Below are positions 26,803 to 35,186 of a stretch of 64,000 nucleotides of DNA, one piece after another. Numbering within the stretch: position 1 is the stretch's first letter; each line of letters opens with the position of its first letter. Both the position numbers and the translations under genes were made by a program. The DNA lies in NCBI GenBank assembly GCA_944383015.1, contig CALWOC010000001.1:1-64000 (forward strand), read 5' to 3'. The DNA is from an uncultured Clostridia bacterium (GTDB taxonomy: Bacteria > Bacillota > Clostridia > TANB77 > CAG-465). The notes beneath the pieces are model-generated. The model was not told where the DNA came from. It did no database searches and saw only the letters and a program-made list of their open reading frames with translations.

Positions 26803-28167
26803 TTATTTTAGTCTCTCTTCAATTAAATCTGCAAGTTCATGTGCTCTTTTATCTAATACTTCTTGATTTTCCCCTTCAATCATAACTCTTACTAAAGGTT
26901 CAGTACCAGATGGTCTAATAAGTACTCTACCAGAATCTGCAAATTCTTTTTCAATTTCTTCAATTTTTGCCTTTATAACTTCATCTTCCATATAACTATA
27001 TTTTTTATCTCCAGATACTTTTGCATTAACTAATACTTGTGGATAAATAGTTATAATTGATGCTAGTTCACTAGCTTTTTTCTTTGTCTTTAACAATATT
27101 TCTGTAAGCATTAAAGATGTAAGTATACCGTCTCCTGTTGGATTATAATCTAAGAAAATTATATGACCTGATTGCTCTCCACCAAGATTATATCCATTTT
27201 CTAACATATTTTCTAAAACATATCTATCTCCAACATTTGTTTGAACAAACTTTAGCTCATTTTCTTTACAATATTTCTTAAGACCTAAATTGCTCATTAC
27301 AGTGGCTACTATAGTATCATTTTTTAGTTTACCTTCTGCTTTTAAATATTTAGATGTAATAGCAAGTAAAATATCTCCATCCATTATATTACCTTTTTCA
27401 TCTACACAAAGACATCTATCTCCATCTCCATCATATGCAATACCCAAATCATATCCTTTTTCAACTACAGTTTTTGCCAAATTTTCTATATGTGTAGAAC
27501 CACAGTCTTTATTTATATTAATTCCATCAGGACTATTATTTATTACATCATAGTTTATTCCTAATGCTTTAAATACTTTTGGAGCAACTTTACTTGTAGC
27601 ACCATTTGCTGTATCTATTAATACCTTAAAATTATCATCTAAATAATCTAAAACTTTATCTTCAAATATTTTTCTAAAGAAAAATACGTATTCTTCAAGT
27701 AAATCTTCTCTATTTTCACTTACTCCAATTTTATCGTTAATAGCTGTTAATTCATCAAGTTTTCCTGATTCCATAACTTCTTCAATTTCTTCTTCTAAAC
27801 TATCTGGAATTTTCATTCCCTTATTACTAAAATATTTTACACCATTAAATTCAAATGTATTATGTGATGCAGAAATTACAACAGATGCATCTGCTTTAAA
27901 TTTACGTGTAAGATATGCAACTGCAGGAGTTGGCATAACTCCTAAAGTTTTTACATTTGCACCATAACTTAAAAATCCTGCAATCATAGCACTTTCAATT
28001 AAAGTACCAGATATTCTTGTATCTCTTCCTATAAAAATTGTTGGTGTATGATCTGTATGTTTAGATAAAACATATGCACCAGCCTTTGCAACCTTATATA
28101 CAAGCTCGGGTGTAAGCTCAGTATTTGCAATTCTTCTAATCCCATCTGTTCCAAAATATTTTCTCAA
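26803..28167 (-). CDS. glmM: Phosphoglucosamine mutase
   Basis: Converts glucosamine-6-phosphate to glucosamine-1-phosphate for peptidoglycan precursors. The 454-residue protein starts Arg-Lys-Tyr-Phe-Gly-Thr-Asp-Gly-Ile-Arg. The phosphorylated Ser101 is in Ser-Ala-Ser-His-Asn, the metal loop is Asp-Gly-Asp-Gly-Asp-Arg, and the sugar-binding Glu-Gln-Ser-Gly-His and C-terminal Arg-Pro-Ser-Gly-Thr-Glu-Pro are present. The start codon is TTG, supported by AGGAGG eight bases upstream and by family alignment; no in-frame ATG fits. It is monocistronic. Confidence 0.96.
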   Translation of the reverse strand: MRKYFGTDGIRRIANTELTPELVYKVAKAGAYVLSKHTDHTPTIFIGRDTRISGTLIESAMIAGFLSYGANVKTLGVMPTPAVAYLTRKFKADASVVISASHNTFEFNGVKYFSNKGMKIPDSLEEEIEEVMESGKLDELTAINDKIGVSENREDLLEEYVFFFRKIFEDKVLDYLDDNFKVLIDTANGATSKVAPKVFKALGINYDVINNSPDGININKDCGSTHIENLAKTVVEKGYDLGIAYDGDGDRCLCVDEKGNIMDGDILLAITSKYLKAEGKLKNDTIVATVMSNLGLKKYCKENELKFVQTNVGDRYVLENMLENGYNLGGEQSGHIIFLDYNPTGDGILTSLMLTEILLKTKKKASELASIITIYPQVLVNAKVSGDKKYSYMEDEVIKAKIEEIEKEFADSGRVLIRPSGTEPLVRVMIEGENQEVLDKRAHELADLIEERLK

Positions 28168-28195
28168 AATAACTACCTCCTATTAATTCATATTC

Positions 28196-28906
28196 TTAAT
28201 CTAATTGCATTATTTCTTTAGCTCTTTTTACATCTGCTTCATTTGCTGTTCTATACCTAGCAAGAGGATATTCAAGATTTAGATTTTCCCACTTGAATCT
28301 TCCTAAATCATGATATTTAAGAAGTTCAAATTTTTCTACACCTCTTAAAGATTTTAAATAATTTGCAAGCTCTCTTAAGTCATTTTCATTATCTGTTATT
28401 TGTGGTATTAGTACTTGTCTTATCCACATTTTTTTATTGTTATCACTTAAATATTTAGCAAATTCTAATTCTTTTTTATTTGATACTCCTGTTAAGTCTT
28501 TACAAATGTCATCATTAATACATTTTATATCAAGTAAAAAGAGATCTGTCAAGTCTATTAATTTTTTTACCTTGTCTGTTAATGCTACACTTCCAGATGT
28601 ATCAATGCATGTATGAATTTTTTCTTTTTTTAATTTTTCAAATAATTCAATTAAAAAATCTACTTGAAGTAATGGCTCTCCACCACTTATTGTTACACCA
28701 CCATTAGGAGTTATATAGTTTTTATATCTTAATATTTTCTCTAAAACATCATCAGTTTCATATTCTATTCCACCTTTTAAATCCCATGTATCCCTATTTT
28801 GACAATATTTACACTTCAAATGACATCCTTGCATAAATATTATAAATCGTATACCAGGTCCATCTACTGCTCCTAAAGATTCAAAAGAATGTATACGTCC
28901 TTTCAT
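28196..28906 (-). CDS. pflA: Pyruvate formate-lyase activating enzyme
   Basis: A radical-SAM enzyme that installs the glycyl radical on PflB. From the ATG at 28906 (AGGAGG just upstream; the longer frame begins at a TTG) it has 236 residues, with Cys28-x3-Cys32-x2-Cys35, Ser-Gly-Gly-Glu-Pro-Leu-Leu and the usual single-domain length. It follows pflB by about 75 bp that hold a hairpin. This lets the catalyst be made in smaller amounts than its substrate enzyme. Confidence 0.94.
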   Translation of the reverse strand: MKGRIHSFESLGAVDGPGIRFIIFMQGCHLKCKYCQNRDTWDLKGGIEYETDDVLEKILRYKNYITPNGGVTISGGEPLLQVDFLIELFEKLKKEKIHTCIDTSGSVALTDKVKKLIDLTDLFLLDIKCINDDICKDLTGVSNKKELEFAKYLSDNNKKMWIRQVLIPQITDNENDLRELANYLKSLRGVEKFELLKYHDLGRFKWENLNLEYPLARYRTANEADVKRAKEIMQLD

Positions 28907-28927
28907 AGCTCCTCCTTTAAACAATAA

Positions 28928-28960
28928 TATAACACTAGAGCTTGAAGTCCTAGTGTTATA
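28928..28960 (-). other. Intercistronic hairpin between pflB and pflA
   Basis: An 11-bp stem TATAACACTAG/CTAGTGTTATA with an 11-nt loop and no good T-run on the minus strand. It is more likely a leaky terminator or mRNA-stabilising stem than a full stop. Confidence 0.55.
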
Positions 28961-28980
28961 CTTAAATTATTTTTTATATA

Positions 28981-31215
28981 TTAAAACTTCTCATGTATTG
29001 TTCTATTAATTACATCTAATTGTTGCTCTCTAGTTAGCTTTACAAAGTTAACTGCATAACCTGATACACGAATTGTAAGTTGTGGATATTTCTCTGGATG
29101 CTCCATAGCGTCTTCAAGTAATGCTCTATCAAAAACATTTACGTTTATATGATGTCCTGTTTGTTTAAAATATCCATCAAGTAAGTTTACTAAATTCTTT
29201 ACTTGTGTTTCTGATTCATGGCCTAAAGTACCTGGTGTTATTGAGAATGTATATGATATTCCATCTTCTGAATACTCATATGGAAGTTTTGCAATTGAAT
29301 TCATTACAGCAACTGCACCATTTACATCTCTTCCATGTATTGGATTTGCTCCAGGTCCAAATGGCTCTCCTGCTCTTCTTCCATCTGGTGTATTTCCTGT
29401 AGCTTTACCATAAACCACATTTGATGTTATAGTAAGTACTGATAATGTATGTTTTGAATTTCTATATGTAATATGTTTTTGTAATTTTCTCATAAATGTT
29501 TTAACAAGTTCAACTGCTATATCATCTACTCTATCATCATCATTTCCATATTTAGGGAAATCTCCTTCAATTTCATAGTCCACTGCAAGACCAGTCTCAT
29601 CTCTTATAACTTTAACTTTTGCATATTTAATTGCTGAAAGAGAATCTGCAACTACAGAAAGACCAGCAATACCACACGCCATTGTTCTTAGTATATTTCT
29701 ATCATGTAGTGCCATTTCTAAAGCTTCATAAGAATATTTATCATGCATATAATGAATAGCATTTAATGCTTTAATATAAATTTTTGCAACATAATCCATC
29801 ATTTGATCAAATTTTTCAACAACTTCATCATAATCTAAATATTCTGAAGTTATTGGTTCATATTTTGGTGTTACTTGTTTTCCTGTTTTTTCATCTCTAC
29901 CACCATTTATTGCATAAAGCAGAGTTTTTGCAAGATTTGCTCTTGCTCCAAAAAACTGCATTTGTTTTCCTATTTCCATTGCAGAAACACAACACGCAAT
30001 TCCATAATCATCTCCTAGAGTTATTCTCATCAAGTCATCATTTTCATATTGAATTGAAGAAGTTTTTATTGAAATTTTTGCTGCATAATCCTTAAATCCT
30101 TGTGGTAAATTTTTTGACCAAAGAACAGTTAAGTTTGGTTCAGGTGCTGGACCTAAATTAACTAATGTATGTAAAATTCTAAATGAATTTTTAGTAACAA
30201 GTGTTCTACCATCAATTCCCATACCACCAATACTTTCAGTTACCCATACTGGATCTCCACTAAATAACTCGTTATATTCTGGTGTACGTAAAAATCTAAT
30301 CATTCTAAGTTTCATTACAAAATGATCCATTAATTCTTGAGCTTCTTTTTCTGTTAATGTTCCATTTTCTATATCTCTTTGAATATATATATCTAAAAAT
30401 GTAGATGTTCTTCCAATACTCATTGCAGCACCATTTTGATCTTTAGTAGCTGCTAAGTAAGCAAAGTATAACCATTGTATTGCCTCTTTAGCATTGCTTG
30501 CTGGTATAGATATATCATATCCATATTTTAATGCCATAGCTTTAAGATCATTTAAAGCTTTTATTTGATCATGTATTTCTTCACGATCTCTTATTATTTC
30601 TTCTGTAAATTCATCTGTATTTAATACTTCTAAATCTACCTTTTTTGCTTCAATTAAAGCATCTACTCCATAAAGAGCTACTCTTCTGTAATCTCCTATT
30701 ATTCTTCCACGACCATATCCATCTGGAAGTCCTGTAATTAAATGTGAACTTCTAGCAGCTCTTATATCTGGTGTATATACACTAAATACGCCATCATTAT
30801 GTGTTTTTCTTAAATTATTATATATATAATCTGTTTCTTTATCTACTTCATAGCCATATGCTTCACATGACTTTTCAACAATTCTAATTCCACCATTAGG
30901 CATAATTGCTCTTTTAAGTGGAGCATCAGTTTGAAGTCCAACAATTTGTTCTAAATCTTTATCTATATATCCTGCATCATATGCATTGATAGAAGATGGA
31001 GTTTTTGTATCAACATCAAGTACTCCTTTTTTTCTTTCTTCCTCATAAAGCTTTAAAACTTCATCCCATAGTTTTTGTGTTCTATCTGTTGTACCTTCTA
31101 AGAAAGATTCATCTCCTTCATAAGGTGTGTAATTTCTTTGTATAAATCCTCTAACATCAATTTCTTTTGTCCATTCTCCAGATTTATCAAAGCCTTCCCA
31201 TTGTTTAAATTCCAT
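28981..31215 (-). CDS. pflB: Formate C-acetyltransferase (pyruvate formate-lyase)
   Basis: Splits pyruvate with CoA into acetyl-CoA and formate under anaerobic conditions. The 744-residue glycyl-radical enzyme has the adjacent cysteines in Ile-Ala-Cys-Cys-Val-Ser and the radical glycine at about residue 719 in Arg-Val-Ser-Gly-Tyr-Ala-Val-Asn-Phe. These features and the length mark true PFL, not a diol dehydratase or choline lyase relative. A strong AGGAGG site and a promoter with an upstream inverted repeat point to high, regulated expression. Confidence 0.97.
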   Translation of the reverse strand: MEFKQWEGFDKSGEWTKEIDVRGFIQRNYTPYEGDESFLEGTTDRTQKLWDEVLKLYEEERKKGVLDVDTKTPSSINAYDAGYIDKDLEQIVGLQTDAPLKRAIMPNGGIRIVEKSCEAYGYEVDKETDYIYNNLRKTHNDGVFSVYTPDIRAARSSHLITGLPDGYGRGRIIGDYRRVALYGVDALIEAKKVDLEVLNTDEFTEEIIRDREEIHDQIKALNDLKAMALKYGYDISIPASNAKEAIQWLYFAYLAATKDQNGAAMSIGRTSTFLDIYIQRDIENGTLTEKEAQELMDHFVMKLRMIRFLRTPEYNELFSGDPVWVTESIGGMGIDGRTLVTKNSFRILHTLVNLGPAPEPNLTVLWSKNLPQGFKDYAAKISIKTSSIQYENDDLMRITLGDDYGIACCVSAMEIGKQMQFFGARANLAKTLLYAINGGRDEKTGKQVTPKYEPITSEYLDYDEVVEKFDQMMDYVAKIYIKALNAIHYMHDKYSYEALEMALHDRNILRTMACGIAGLSVVADSLSAIKYAKVKVIRDETGLAVDYEIEGDFPKYGNDDDRVDDIAVELVKTFMRKLQKHITYRNSKHTLSVLTITSNVVYGKATGNTPDGRRAGEPFGPGANPIHGRDVNGAVAVMNSIAKLPYEYSEDGISYTFSITPGTLGHESETQVKNLVNLLDGYFKQTGHHINVNVFDRALLEDAMEHPEKYPQLTIRVSGYAVNFVKLTREQQLDVINRTIHEKF

Positions 31216-31268
31216 AAAAAAACCTCCTCAAAATTTCAACAATATTATTTATAAATTATCCATATAAT

Positions 31269-31297
31269 ATAATAGCATACCGATATTTTTTTTTCAA
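31269..31297 (-). promoter_or_regulatory. pflB promoter
   Basis: On the minus strand TTGAAA, 17 bp, TATTAT with an extended TG. An inverted repeat TTTTCAC-N10-GTGAAAA (31334-31357) lies about 37 bp upstream of the -35 and could bind a Crp/Fnr- or Rex-like regulator. Confidence 0.7.
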
Positions 31298-31378
31298 CAA
31301 ATTTTACATGATAATTTAAAAAAATTGTACTAATTTTCACTACTTATTTTGTGAAAAAACTTTTTAATTTAAACATAA

Positions 31379-31406
31379 AAAATGCAAGTATAAAAACTTG
31401 CATTTT
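31379..31406 (-). terminator. Terminator of the dockerin-repeat gene
   Basis: An 11-bp stem AAAATGCAAGT/ACTTGCATTTT overlaps the stop codon and is followed by Ts on the minus strand. Confidence 0.8.
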
Positions 31407-32262
31407 ACTCACCATATTTATATACGTCAAGAATTAAAGCGGCATCATTTGCATTTATTACGCCATCTTCATTCATATCACCAATTTTCATGTCACTATC
31501 TGATACATTACCATACTTATATAAATCCAACGCTACAGCAGCATCGTTTGCATTTACTGCTCCATTTCTATCTAAATCGCCTTTTTTAAAGTCGGTACTT
31601 TGCTCTATTTTTTGATACATAAACGTTATATCTACAATATTAAATATTCCATCTTCATTTAAATCTCCTAATTTTAAGTAAATGTCATTCATATCAACTT
31701 GTCCTCCAAGTATTTTATATCCAAAATCTATATCATTCGTATCAAATCTTCCATCTTGGTTTAAATCACCTTTAATAAAATCTTCTTCTTTTATAGAGTC
31801 TAATATTAATCTTACATCTTTAATTGTAATTTGATTATCATTGTCTAAATCTCCTATTTCTAAATAAATATCAGTTAACTCTACTTTTCCTAATGAAATA
31901 TTTAAAGCAAGTTCACTATCTTTAGTTGTAACTTTCCCATCTCTTGTTAAGTCTCCTTTAGGAAAATTTGAAGAATCAATTATCATTCCTAATAACATAT
32001 TTACATCTAATGTTGTTAATTTTTCATCTTTGTTTAAATCTCCCAATTTAACGTAAATTTCTTCTTCATCCTTTTTTCCCAAAAGAATATCTAAAATTAG
32101 TTGACAATCATTTTCATCCAAACATCCATCTTGATTTACATCACCTTTTCTATAGCCATTTATAAACTCATCACTCAATGGTACTGCAAATACTGTTGAT
32201 GCAAAAATACTAGCTGTTAAACCAATTCCTACTAAAGTTTTTAAAACATTTTTTCTTTTCAT
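31405..32262 (-). CDS. Secreted protein built from eight dockerin-type calcium loops
   Basis: This 285-residue protein has a signal peptide (about residues 1-26) and then only repeats. Eight loops begin Gly-Asp-(Leu/Val/Met)-(Asn/Asp/Thr), with Asp/Asn at calcium-ligand positions and a following helix such as Asp-Ala-Ala-Leu-Ile-Leu-Asp. A normal dockerin has two such loops and is fused to an enzyme or anchor; here there is no other domain and no wall-sorting signal. Loop spacing alternates between short and long helices, as in four dockerin modules in tandem. It could be a calcium-dependent adaptor for cohesins or a self-standing calcium-binding protein. No cohesin gene lies in the window. 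Family recognition is good; function is open. Confidence 0.8.
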   Translation of the reverse strand: MKRKNVLKTLVGIGLTASIFASTVFAVPLSDEFINGYRKGDVNQDGCLDENDCQLILDILLGKKDEEEIYVKLGDLNKDEKLTTLDVNMLLGMIIDSSNFPKGDLTRDGKVTTKDSELALNISLGKVELTDIYLEIGDLDNDNQITIKDVRLILDSIKEEDFIKGDLNQDGRFDTNDIDFGYKILGGQVDMNDIYLKLGDLNEDGIFNIVDITFMYQKIEQSTDFKKGDLDRNGAVNANDAAVALDLYKYGNVSDSDMKIGDMNEDGVINANDAALILDVYKYGE

Positions 32263-32400
32263 AAAAAACCTCTCTAAAAATTTTACTAATTTATATATAT
32301 ATATATATTACCTATATTATAAAATATCATATAAATATTTTTCTTTCAATAAATTTACACAATTATTAAAAAGCTTAAATCTCTTAACTAAGTTACGTAA

Positions 32401-32670
32401 TTAAAAAAAATTACTCGATGCTTTAGAAATAAATGCTTGTATAAGATATACTAAAATTAAGGATGCCAAGATTACACCAATAATACCTATTATCATTCCT
32501 ATAAGTGATACTTTACTGTTATACATTTTTCTTCCTTTATTTCCAAAAATAATTGCCATAATACCTGCTGGTAATGAAGTATAATAATATACTGCTGAAA
32601 AAATAGATATAATTCCTAATGTGAGTGCTACAACTGAATAAGGATTCTTTTTTTTAATTTTTGTATCCAT
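32401..32670 (-). CDS. Small membrane protein, DUF4190-like
   Basis: An 89-residue protein with a short basic N-terminus and two strongly hydrophobic segments (about 11-42 and 53-80) with the Ala-Leu-Thr-Leu-Gly-Ile-Ile-Ser start and Gly-Asn-Lys-Gly-Arg loop typical of DUF4190. The function is unknown. It is 10 bp after another small membrane gene and probably in the same transcript. Confidence 0.7.
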   Translation of the reverse strand: MDTKIKKKNPYSVVALTLGIISIFSAVYYYTSLPAGIMAIIFGNKGRKMYNSKVSLIGMIIGIIGVILASLILVYLIQAFISKASSNFF

Positions 32671-32680
32671 AAATATCCTC

Positions 32681-33052
32681 CTATGTCCAAACTATAATTT
32701 CCATTATAGCTGATATATATGTATTTGAACAAATAGCTAGTCCAACTATAGAAAAAAATGTAGCTAATTTTGAAATAAATGAACCGCTATCAATTATTCT
32801 TTTTATAGAATATATTAGACTAATTGTTCCCAAAATTATTGATAAATACCAAAATGAATAAGTAATAACAGATAATATGCTAAATAACAAAAATATTATG
32901 TCCCATATTCTTTTGGGTCTTATTCTTTTAACTACCATTATAAGCCCTATGTTAATTATAATAACTAGAAGAGGTAAAAAATTATTAATTATTATTGAAA
33001 ACACTAATACTATAGTAGCTAATATTACTGGTAATTTAATATTCTTTATCAT
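32681..33052 (-). CDS. Small polytopic membrane protein
   Basis: About 123 residues with four hydrophobic segments and a basic loop (Lys-Arg-Ile-Arg-Pro-Lys-Arg). The longest frame begins inside the preceding gene at 33118, but AAGGAGGTA lies before the ATG at 33052, which I take as the start. The gene overlaps the beta-propeller gene by 17 bp. I do not recognise the family; it resembles other small uncharacterised Firmicutes membrane proteins encoded with DUF4190 genes. Confidence 0.65.
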   Translation of the reverse strand: MIKNIKLPVILATIVLVFSIIINNFLPLLVIIINIGLIMVVKRIRPKRIWDIIFLLFSILSVITYSFWYLSIILGTISLIYSIKRIIDSGSFISKLATFFSIVGLAICSNTYISAIMEIIVWT

Positions 33053-34247
33053 TTTGTACCTCCTTAAATATAGAAATTTTTCTATATGATTTAATATTTT
33101 CTGTAAACTCAACATCATATTTTTTATTATCTACATATTGAACATTTCCTTGCCTATCTATAACTAGCTTTACAGCATAAGTCTCAGATTCGGTATCATA
33201 TGAATAAGAATGATAATCTCCATTTACTCCCTCTAAGCTAAATAATTTAGAAATTCTATTTTTTATTGACGCATATATATAATTTTTGGGTTTGCTTATA
33301 ACATATTGCAAATATATATTATAATCAGTAAAATATACATTGCTAGTATAAATTAAATATGATTTAATATTAAAATTTGATGCTTTTTCTTCTAAATCAA
33401 GCCAAGCTATAGCTGTAAAAAATCTACTAGTATCATTTTTAAAATAATATGTATTATTTAAGTCAATCTCTTTTTTTATCCCATCTTCAGTATATTGTAA
33501 AGCTAGCATGTCATTTGAGAGTTCATTTATTTTATCGCAAAATACATAATATAGTTTTCCATCAATAATTTTTAAATAAGCCTTTTCAGAGTCTGTTTCA
33601 ATATTTTTTTCTTCTATAGGATTATATCTATCAGTAAGATCATATATAATTATTTTTGTTCCAACTACTTCCTCTTTTTGATGACTAAAAGATGGCATTA
33701 GGGAAGTTTTAATTTCATTTAGATTAACAACTAGTTTATCTTTATATAGTAAAAGTTCTTTTGGTGTATACCCATTATCAATGGTAATACTACTAATCAA
33801 ATCTCCCGGTATAAGTCCGTCCGCCTCATAAATATTTATGTAATTATCAGAAAAATCATATATATACTTACCATCATACTTCTTTCGTTCAGGCTCATCA
33901 ACAAACACTGATGGTGTATGGTCAATACTACTATTATTTGCCTCAGCTTTTTTTAAACTATAATAAGTTAACATTGGCTGCATTCCATCACTACTTTCTT
34001 CAAATTCTAAATAACCAGGATATTTATAAAGACCATCACGATTAAAAGGAAAACAAAAAGTATATAATATGTTATATAATAGATATTCCCCAGGATTATT
34101 ATATATATCCTCAAGCTTTTCTTTTGTTCCAACAATTTGGGGAGTATTTGAATTAATATTACGCATTATTGTTCCTATAATACAAATAATAAAAACAAAA
34201 ATAAGTCCAATAATAAATATACTAATTTTTGATTTAAAAAACTTCAT
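33036..34247 (-). CDS. Membrane-anchored beta-propeller domain protein
   Basis: This protein of about 403 residues has an N-terminal anchor helix (about residues 7-26) and an extracellular region rich in beta-strands. It contains Thr-Lys-Ile-Ile-Ile-Tyr-Asp-Leu-Thr-Asp and a later Lys-Leu-Tyr-Tyr-Val, the style of the secreted C-terminal beta-propeller family (PF09826). Full-length relatives are commonly over 600 residues, so this is a short version. A GTG start at 34265 is possible, but GGAGG points to the ATG at 34247. It is first in a run of three membrane genes; ligand and role are unknown. Confidence 0.65.
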   Translation of the reverse strand: MKFFKSKISIFIIGLIFVFIICIIGTIMRNINSNTPQIVGTKEKLEDIYNNPGEYLLYNILYTFCFPFNRDGLYKYPGYLEFEESSDGMQPMLTYYSLKKAEANNSSIDHTPSVFVDEPERKKYDGKYIYDFSDNYINIYEADGLIPGDLISSITIDNGYTPKELLLYKDKLVVNLNEIKTSLMPSFSHQKEEVVGTKIIIYDLTDRYNPIEEKNIETDSEKAYLKIIDGKLYYVFCDKINELSNDMLALQYTEDGIKKEIDLNNTYYFKNDTSRFFTAIAWLDLEEKASNFNIKSYLIYTSNVYFTDYNIYLQYVISKPKNYIYASIKNRISKLFSLEGVNGDYHSYSYDTESETYAVKLVIDRQGNVQYVDNKKYDVEFTENIKSYRKISIFKEVQNDKEY

Positions 34248-34304
34248 ATATAAACCTCCATACACTTTAAATTATATATTATATATATAAAATATTACAA
34301 TAAA

Positions 34305-34384
34305 AAAAGTAACCTTTTGCAAGATTACATTAAATATTAAAGAAAAATTAATATTATTGTAAATTTTACTTAAAGGTTACTTTT
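34305..34384 (-). terminator. Long hairpin terminator of rubrerythrin
   Basis: A 13-bp outer stem (34305-34317 with 34372-34384) encloses a second imperfect stem around TTAATATT; on the minus strand it ends in seven Ts. The outer arms are about 55 nt apart, so the folded structure is unusually large. Confidence 0.7.
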
Positions 34385-34389
34385 AACTA

Positions 34390-34929
34390 TTAATAATTTT
34401 CTGCTTTTATTTCAAAGAAAGCTTTTGGATGAGAACATACAGGACAAACTTCTGGAGCTTTTTCTCCAACATGTAAATGTCCACAATTTCTACATTTCCA
34501 AACTTTTACTTCTCCACAATCAAATACTTTTCCTTCTTCAACATTTGATAGAAGTTTTAAATATCTTTCTTCATGTTCTTTTTCTATTTTTCCTACTGCT
34601 TCAAATAGATATGCAATTCTGTCAAAACCTTCTTCTTTTGCTTCTTTTGCCATTTTATCATACATATCTGTCCACTCATAGTTTTCTCCTTCTGCAGCAG
34701 CTTTTAAATTTTCAGCTGTTGATGGTATATCTCCACCATTTAATAGTTTAAACCATAATTTAGCATGTTCTTTTTCGTTATCTGCAGTCTCTTGGAAAAT
34801 AGCAGCAATTTGCTCATATCCTTCCTTTTTAGCTTTAGAAGCAAAATATGTATATTTGTTTCTAGCTTGTGATTCACCTGCAAATGCAGTCATTAAATTT
34901 TGTTCTGTTTTTGAACCCTTTAATTCCAT
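34390..34929 (-). CDS. rbr: Rubrerythrin
   Basis: A peroxide-reducing protein of anaerobes. The 179-residue chain has an N-terminal diiron four-helix domain with Glu-Ser-Gln-Ala-Arg-Asn and repeated Glu-x2-His motifs (Asn-Glu-Lys-Glu-His; Ile-Glu-Lys-Glu-His). A C-terminal rubredoxin domain has Cys-Arg-Asn-Cys-Gly and Cys-Pro-Val-Cys. Both metal sites look complete. It is a single gene with its own promoter, a leader hairpin and a terminator, as expected for an oxidative-stress gene. Confidence 0.96.
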   Translation of the reverse strand: MELKGSKTEQNLMTAFAGESQARNKYTYFASKAKKEGYEQIAAIFQETADNEKEHAKLWFKLLNGGDIPSTAENLKAAAEGENYEWTDMYDKMAKEAKEEGFDRIAYLFEAVGKIEKEHEERYLKLLSNVEEGKVFDCGEVKVWKCRNCGHLHVGEKAPEVCPVCSHPKAFFEIKAENY

Positions 34930-34976
34930 TTATTATTCCTCCATTCTTTAATAGGTGTCTCCCTATTTTCTATATT

Positions 34977-35005
34977 ATTCTATCATAAATTACAATTAAA
35001 ATCAA
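34977..35005 (-). promoter_or_regulatory. Rubrerythrin promoter
   Basis: On the minus strand TTGATT, 17 bp, TAGAAT. A 6-bp leader hairpin (AATAGG/CCTATT, 34950-34967) and a GGAGG site follow. Confidence 0.7.
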
Positions 35006-35103
35006 CACTAAAAGGAAATATATATTTTAAGTATATAATTACTTTTTTATGTAGTTTATATTCTGATTTTATACATTATTTTAGCGTTTTTATCTGTTTT
35101 ATG

Positions 35104-35132
35104 TTGATTTTTGTAACATTTTATGATATTAT
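35104..35132 (+). promoter_or_regulatory. Glycosyltransferase promoter
   Basis: TTGATT, 17 bp, TATTAT on the plus strand, 54 bp before the start codon. Confidence 0.75.
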
Positions 35133-35135
35133 TAT

Positions 35136-35165
35136 ATGGGTAACAAAAATCGTTTACCCATTTTT
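35136..35165 (+). promoter_or_regulatory. Leader hairpin before the glycosyltransferase
   Basis: ATGGGTAA pairs with TTACCCAT around a 10-nt loop, followed by five Ts. It begins within a few bases of the expected transcription start, so it is either a 5' stabilising hairpin or a small attenuator. Confidence 0.5.
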
Positions 35166-35186
35166 AATTAAAAGGAGGAATATTTA

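Noticed and set aside
32291-32308. Short TA dinucleotide repeat before the dockerin-repeat gene
   Set aside because: It is a simple AT run in an AT-rich intergenic region; phase variation cannot be claimed from one copy number.
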